In this document: positions 39,884-43,490 of the stretch, piece by piece
Layout: each line of letters begins with the position of its first letter
How positions within the stretch are numbered: position 1 is the first letter of the stretch
NCBI GenBank assembly: GCA_022800315.1
Contig: JAAWQC010000021.1
Coordinates: 1-43,490, forward strand
DNA from: Clostridiales bacterium
GTDB taxonomy: Bacteria > Bacillota > Clostridia > Oscillospirales > Acutalibacteraceae
Length of the DNA: 43,490 bases
Reading direction: 5' to 3'
Program-made: the position numbers and the translations under genes
The notes under the pieces: generated by a model
Seen by the model: only the letters and a program-made list of their open reading frames with translations
The model's database searches: none
Told to the model about the DNA's origin: nothing

Positions 39884-40618
39884 ATGCCGGTTGTTCATGC
39901 CCATCGGGGCGCGTCCGCTTACGCTCCCGAGAATACCCTGCCCGCTTTCCGCCTGGGGCGGGAAATGCACGCAGATGGCGTCGAAAACGACATCCATTAC
40001 ACCGCCGACGGTGTTTTTGTTGTCTGCCACGACGAAGCCATTGACCGCACCTCCAACGGAAGCGGACTCATTCCCGATATGACGCTGGAACAGCTCCGCC
40101 AATATGACTTTGGCTGTAAATGCGGCTCTCAGTTTGCCGGGACCGTCATTCCCACCCTCGATGAGTTTTTGAAGGTGGTCGCCGACATGTCCATCATCAA
40201 CATCGAGATCAAGACGGTGAAGGGCGACTCGGCGCGCCGCGCCGGTGCGTTTGATCAGCTGGTCGAAGAACTGAATCGGCATGCCTGTGCCGATCGCACC
40301 ATTTTCAGCAGCTTCAACCACGGCCTCCTGCGGGAATTCAAGGAAAGGCATCCCTCCATTCGCACCGGTCTCCTCTACAGCGAACACTATACCGCCGAAC
40401 AGACGCTGGAGCTGGCCGATACCTATCATGCCGACGCTATCCATCCCCATCTCAATTGTATTGACCCTTCCATTATTGCCGCCTGTAGGGAGGCAAAGAT
40501 TGATATCAATGTTTGGACGGTGGATTCTCCTGAAATGATCGAACGAGCCATAGCCCTTGATCCCACCGGTATCATCAGCAATGTACCCGACCGGGTATTA
40601 AAAGCGTTGGGACGATAA
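39884..40618 (+). CDS. glycerophosphodiester phosphodiesterase
   Basis: A 244-residue cytoplasmic GDPD that splits glycerophosphodiesters into glycerol 3-phosphate and an alcohol. The ATG at 39884 has AGGAGG 7 bp upstream; the in-frame ATG at 39866 lies before that site. Family motifs: HAHRGASAYAPENT (catalytic His and Arg-Gly), ENDIHYTADGVFVVCHDE with metal-binding acids and second catalytic His, IEIKT, SFNH, and VWTVDSPEMI near the end. It lacks a signal peptide. It has its own promoter and terminator between two glycosidase genes. Confidence 0.92.
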   Translation: MPVVHAHRGASAYAPENTLPAFRLGREMHADGVENDIHYTADGVFVVCHDEAIDRTSNGSGLIPDMTLEQLRQYDFGCKCGSQFAGTVIPTLDEFLKVVADMSIINIEIKTVKGDSARRAGAFDQLVEELNRHACADRTIFSSFNHGLLREFKERHPSIRTGLLYSEHYTAEQTLELADTYHADAIHPHLNCIDPSIIAACREAKIDINVWTVDSPEMIERAIALDPTGIISNVPDRVLKALGR

Positions 40619-40626
40619 AAAAGATA

Positions 40627-40661
40627 AAAAGCGGTACAGCAGAAAATGCTGTACCGCTTTT
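40627..40661. terminator. bidirectional terminator between GDPD and GH31 genes
   Basis: Perfect 15-base arms (40627-40641, 40647-40661) with a GAAAA loop; T4 on the plus strand and T-rich on the minus strand. The GH31 stop is 6 bp beyond it. Confidence 0.88.
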
Positions 40662-40667
40662 GTTCGT

Positions 40668-42194
40668 TTATCCTATCTTTTCAAACCAGGGCAGACGCGA
40701 GAGAGGCGCGTCCACCGTCATCTCACCGCCGCCGCTCACCGTGCCGTCGTCGTGCCTCCACCGCCCGGCGGGGAGTCGTACGATACGCTTCCGTTCGCCT
40801 TTGCGCAGGACGGGCGCCACCACGATGTCGTCTCCCAATACGAACTGGTCGCTGACCTGTTCAAAGCCTTCGCCGGGGAATTGGTACGCCATGTGGCGCA
40901 CAATCGGCTCTCCTTCACGCGCCGCCTGCCGCGCCAAATCCAGGATACGGCCGGCAAAAGACAGATGCAGCTCAGCCGCTTCCACACACAGCACCGCATT
41001 TTCTGCAGATAAGATCCGCCAGGGCGCGGCGCTAAACTGCATCATGGGCATCAAGGCAGCACATTGCGCGTAACGGACGAACAGCTCCTCGTCCAATTGA
41101 TCACCCTGCGTAAGGAAACTCATGAAATCGCCGCCGCCGATCATATCGGGGCAGGTAAAGGCATAGCCCAGCAGCCCCTGCATCACCTGGTTGGGGATCA
41201 ACGACGTCACGCCGTTCAATTCCCAGCTGTGATACTTATCCGCCAGCCGCTGTACCAGTGGCAGCTCGGCACAGCGGAACCCGGCCCGGAATTCGTTATA
41301 GGGATACAGCGCCCCTAGCTCCCCCCACAAGCGGGTCTGGTCGTTTGCCGACACATGACCGAAGGTCTGGTCGCCGTCTCGGTAGAATTGGCCGTCACCT
41401 GCGTCAAACTTAAAGCCGTCAACCCCGTAATCCCCCATCAGGGTATCCAATTTCCCGCGGTACCACACAGCGGCATCCGGATTCGAGAGGTCCAGCACCG
41501 CCGAATACCCATTCCACCATTCCCGAATCGCCGTCTGCCCCTGCCCGTCGCGCACCAGCAGCTTCCTGTCCCGTAAGCAGCGGAATTCGGCGCTGTCGGG
41601 GGAAATGAACGGACAGGTCCACAGCATCACGCGGAAACCCATCGCGTGCAGCTCCTCCACCATCGCTTTCGGCTGAGGGAATCGTGTCGGATGGAATTTC
41701 CAGCACCCATAATCCTCCGCCCAGCCGTCGTCGATCATGAGAATACCCGCGGGCAGCCCGCTGTCGAGAATTCCCTGAGCATACCGCAAGACATCCTCCT
41801 GATTCTGGTCGTACATCAGCTCGATCCAGGTATTGTACTGGGGATAGATGAAAAATTCCTCCGGCGGAAAACGTCCGTCGGCCGGAAAAAATCGTTTTCT
41901 TGCCTCACGATAAGCGGATCGCAGCGTTTCGCCCGCCTGATACAGAACCGGCTCCTGTTTCGTCCAGCTCAGCCGGAGCTTACCCCCGCGGCAAGTAATG
42001 TGAAAGCCGGTATCGCTCCAGATATAGCGGCCTCGATTGGAAAGCAGCAGGGGTGCGCTTTGGTTGCAATCTCCGTTGGGATCGATATCCGCCGCATAGT
42101 CCGATGCGGCGGTCAGCGGCATATGGATGCCGTCCGCTGCCCGTATTCCGTACCAGCATTCCTCCGGCAGCAGAAAAATTTCCCGTTCGTTCAT
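40668..42194 (-). CDS. GH31 family alpha-glycosidase (alpha-galactosidase or related)
   Basis: A 508-residue GH31 enzyme in the cytoplasm. The ATG at 42194 has GGAGG 6 bp upstream. The (beta/alpha)8 barrel starts near residue 112 (EEFFIYPQYNTWIE). It shows GILMIDDGW, GFRVMLWTCPF, YGVDGFKFDAGD with the nucleophile D264, and a C-terminal beta domain (DQFVLGDDIVVAPVL, RIVRLPAGRW). The KFDAGD form is typical of GH31 branches containing alpha-galactosidases and sulfoquinovosidases rather than standard alpha-glucosidases (WxDMNE). CPDMIGGGD (about 375) may hold the acid/base. The N-terminal beta domain is short. The GH110-like and GH4 genes nearby favour galactosides as substrate. The promoter contains a palindrome, so it is probably regulated. 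Confidence 0.88.
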   Translation of the reverse strand: MNEREIFLLPEECWYGIRAADGIHMPLTAASDYAADIDPNGDCNQSAPLLLSNRGRYIWSDTGFHITCRGGKLRLSWTKQEPVLYQAGETLRSAYREARKRFFPADGRFPPEEFFIYPQYNTWIELMYDQNQEDVLRYAQGILDSGLPAGILMIDDGWAEDYGCWKFHPTRFPQPKAMVEELHAMGFRVMLWTCPFISPDSAEFRCLRDRKLLVRDGQGQTAIREWWNGYSAVLDLSNPDAAVWYRGKLDTLMGDYGVDGFKFDAGDGQFYRDGDQTFGHVSANDQTRLWGELGALYPYNEFRAGFRCAELPLVQRLADKYHSWELNGVTSLIPNQVMQGLLGYAFTCPDMIGGGDFMSFLTQGDQLDEELFVRYAQCAALMPMMQFSAAPWRILSAENAVLCVEAAELHLSFAGRILDLARQAAREGEPIVRHMAYQFPGEGFEQVSDQFVLGDDIVVAPVLRKGERKRIVRLPAGRWRHDDGTVSGGGEMTVDAPLSRLPWFEKIG

Positions 42195-42286
42195 ATAATG
42201 CCTCCGTTTTATCCTGGCAGCGCCGGCAGGCGGCACTGCTCACGCCCGGCTTATCTCACTCCATCAAGAACCGGTGCGTTCGCTGC

Positions 42287-42316
42287 ATTATAGCACGGAA
42301 ATTAAAATTTCCGCAA
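42287..42316 (-). promoter_or_regulatory. GH31 promoter with palindromic operator
   Basis: TTGCGG (42316-42311), 18-bp spacer, TATAAT (42292-42287). A perfect palindrome, CGGAAATT-AA-AATTTCCG (42296-42313), fills the spacer and overlaps the -35. A repressor there would block RNA polymerase. Confidence 0.6.
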
Positions 42317-42350
42317 CCGAAAACAGAGATTATTCTTTAAAACCGGCTCT

Positions 42351-42692
42351 TTATGCCTCGCTGCCGTTTTTCTCCTCTCGCTTTCCCTGTGCCGCTGTCT
42401 GCAGGCACTTGAGTATGTCCGCCGCGTAATTGGCCCCGCGGCTGGCAAAGATACCGGTCAGTACCAGCCCGATCCAGTCCCTGCTGGCAAACCCGGCGAA
42501 CCGTACTCCCAGTACCCCGTAAACGTTCACGTCTGCGGAAATGCACAGCCCCACCGATAGGAAAAGAGCCGCCAATTGCGTCAGTGCTGTTTTATACTGT
42601 TTCTGTACCGCCATGCTGCCGATGGTCTTCGCATACTGCACCAGCGCTTCCACAGTTACAGCCGATACCATCATCAATGCGATCGATGTCAT
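42351..42692 (-). CDS. small membrane protein, holin-like
   Basis: A 113-residue protein with two or three hydrophobic segments (MTSIALMMVSAVTVEALVQYA, ALFLSVGLCISADV, and a weaker WIGLVLTGIFASRG). The C-terminus is charged (GKREEKNGSEA), the usual layout of phage holins. AGAGG lies 6 bp before the ATG. Similar small proteins occur in clostridial prophages and as chromosomal singletons. It is the last gene of a minus-strand cluster. The holin assignment is tentative. Confidence 0.6.
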   Translation of the reverse strand: MTSIALMMVSAVTVEALVQYAKTIGSMAVQKQYKTALTQLAALFLSVGLCISADVNVYGVLGVRFAGFASRDWIGLVLTGIFASRGANYAADILKCLQTAAQGKREEKNGSEA

Positions 42693-42727
42693 TTTCGTCC
42701 TCTTTTCTTTCCGTATAGCTCACAAGT

Positions 42728-42955
42728 TTATAAGCGTTCCTCTCCAGCATCGAGCAGGAGGATCGTTTCTTTGTGCGCCCCCTCATACCCCGCCAGCAGT
42801 TGTGCGTCCGCCAGAATATAATCGCCATTCAGATAACCGACCCTGTCCGGCCCCCATTCGTTGTCCTGCAAATGGAGCAGCTGCTCAATATGGATAAATA
42901 CCGGCATATCCGCCGGGAGCTTTTCCACGATTTCTGCCAGTTCTCCCGCCAGCAT
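42728..42955 (-). CDS. hypothetical protein (75 aa)
   Basis: A 75-residue acidic protein (MLAGELAEIVEKLPADMPVFIHIEQLL...) with GGAGGG 5-6 bp before the ATG. The phrase LPADMPVFIHIEQLLHL followed by VGYLNGDYILADAQLL looks like a small alpha/beta fold. No family is recognised. The holin-like gene begins 35 bp after it, so they are probably co-transcribed. Confidence 0.6.
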   Translation of the reverse strand: MLAGELAEIVEKLPADMPVFIHIEQLLHLQDNEWGPDRVGYLNGDYILADAQLLAGYEGAHKETILLLDAGEERL

Positions 42956-43031
42956 CTGATCCCTCCTGCCGCCCGTCCGGCATTGTTTTTATTCATGTGT
43001 ATGTCCGTCCCGGCGTCATCATGCCGTCCAA

Positions 43032-43067
43032 AAAGACGGCGCCGGAAAAGAACGATCCCCCGGCGCC
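43032..43067 (-). terminator. terminator after the XhlA-like gene
   Basis: GGCGCCGG (43038-43045) pairs with CCGGCGCC (43060-43067). Read on the minus strand the stem is followed by GTCTTTTT. Confidence 0.7.
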
Positions 43068-43109
43068 AGCTTTCTGTATTTACCTGCTCCCTCCAGTTCC
43101 GCGAACAGG

Positions 43110-43364
43110 TTACCTCCTGACCTCCAGCCGTGTAATCCGTCCCTCGTGATCAGTCAGTTTTTCATCCAGCTCTTCGTTCTTTTCCCACAGACGTTTGTGG
43201 GATTCGTGGTTGGATTCCTTCTGATCGTTCAGTTCCCGCGCCACCGTCTCCAGCGTCACCGTCAGCCGGGTGATGGAGGTATTCAGCTTGATGATCGGGG
43301 CCACCACCGACGCTGCAAATCCAACCAGCGCGATGATGACGCCGACCACTCCCCACTCTGTCAT
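43110..43364 (-). CDS. XhlA-like membrane-anchored coiled-coil protein
   Basis: An 84-residue protein: one N-terminal membrane segment (WGVVGVIIALVGFAASVVAPIIKL) and then a coiled coil (SITRLTVTLETVARELNDQKESNHESHKRLWEKNEELDEKLTDHEGRITRLEVRR). The size and parts fit the XhlA/hemolysin-type or similar phage lysis accessory proteins, though those usually have the anchor at the C-terminus. GGGGGG lies 7 bp before the ATG. It starts 13 bp after the stop of the next upstream gene. Confidence 0.6.
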   Translation of the reverse strand: MTEWGVVGVIIALVGFAASVVAPIIKLNTSITRLTVTLETVARELNDQKESNHESHKRLWEKNEELDEKLTDHEGRITRLEVRR

Positions 43365-43377
43365 ATTGCGTCCCCCC

Positions 43378-43490
43378 CTACCCTACAATGATACAATCAC
43401 ACTCCCGCACCCAACCGGCGGGGATATGTACGCCATAGGAACGATCAGGCAGATACCGGTCAACTGTATAGGTGCCGTCCATTGTCTTGC
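43378..43490 (-). CDS. C-terminal end of a further minus-strand gene (partial)
   Basis: Thirty-six visible codons end in TAG at 43380-43378. They read from KTMDGTYTVDRYLPDRSY to VRECDCIIVG. The 5' part is outside the window. The pattern resembles the last strands of a small beta domain. Given the holin-like and XhlA-like genes that follow, a phage lysin or tail protein is conceivable, but no family can be named. Confidence 0.5.
   Translation of the reverse strand, partial: KTMDGTYTVDRYLPDRSYGVHIPAGWVRECDCIIVG

Overview
The window reads as a chromosomal piece of a GC-rich, spore-forming Clostridia bacterium, probably Oscillospiraceae/Ruminococcaceae-like. This placement is inferred from gene content: CotF-type coat genes, a collagen-like spore-surface protein next to a glycosyltransferase, an NdoA-like MazF, a clostridial rubredoxin, AddA, and several cytoplasmic glycosidases. 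Species cannot be told from the sequence.

Layout. 1-4.6 kb: two paralogous secreted proteins on the minus strand (DNRLRE-like beta region plus ricin-type lectin domain). 4.6-5.1 kb: a divergent regulatory region with two identical LexA-like palindromes. 5.1-7.7 kb: valS. 8.0-12.4 kb: a small helical protein, a collagen-like protein with its glycosyltransferase, mazF without mazE, and a two-gene CotF-type coat cluster. 12.9-19.0 kb: a polytopic GT-C-like protein, a DPM1/GtrB-type glycosyltransferase and a convergent YfhO-family protein; these look like cell-surface glycosylation functions. The non-coding stretches at 12.5-12.9, 19.0-19.45 and 20.05-20.15 kb hold a family of hairpin-rich repeats, several ending in an extended -10 promoter. 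19.5-27.8 kb: YfbR nucleotidase, rubredoxin (53 aa), a GH4 alpha-galactosidase-type enzyme, addA without an adjacent addB, and a DEAD-box RNA helicase. 27.8-28.4 kb: a strong promoter, a fragment of an initiator tRNA, tRNA-Thr(CGU) and structured non-coding DNA. 28.4-31.2 kb: a hybrid histidine kinase.

31.23-37.94 kb is the most interesting part: a compact (about 6.7 kb) Mu-like transposable element inserted 8 bp after the kinase stop codon and upstream of what is probably the kinase terminator. It has 27-bp imperfect inverted ends, extra transposase-site copies inside both ends, and a near-perfect 5-bp target duplication. It carries a repressor/Cro-like pair over three phased 16-bp operators, a MuA-like DDE transposase, a MuB-like AAA+ ATPase, several tiny ORFs, a Mor-like activator, a scaffold-like protein and a major capsid protein. 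There is no terminase, portal, head-tail or tail gene. It could be a transposable capsid-encoding satellite or a neatly deleted Mu-like prophage.

38.0-42.2 kb: a GH110-like beta-helix glycosidase, a GDPD phosphodiesterase and a GH31 glycosidase. With the GH4 enzyme this makes three possible alpha-galactosidases from three unrelated families, none with a signal peptide. 42.3-43.5 kb: a minus-strand cluster of small proteins resembling a phage holin/XhlA cassette, running off the right edge.
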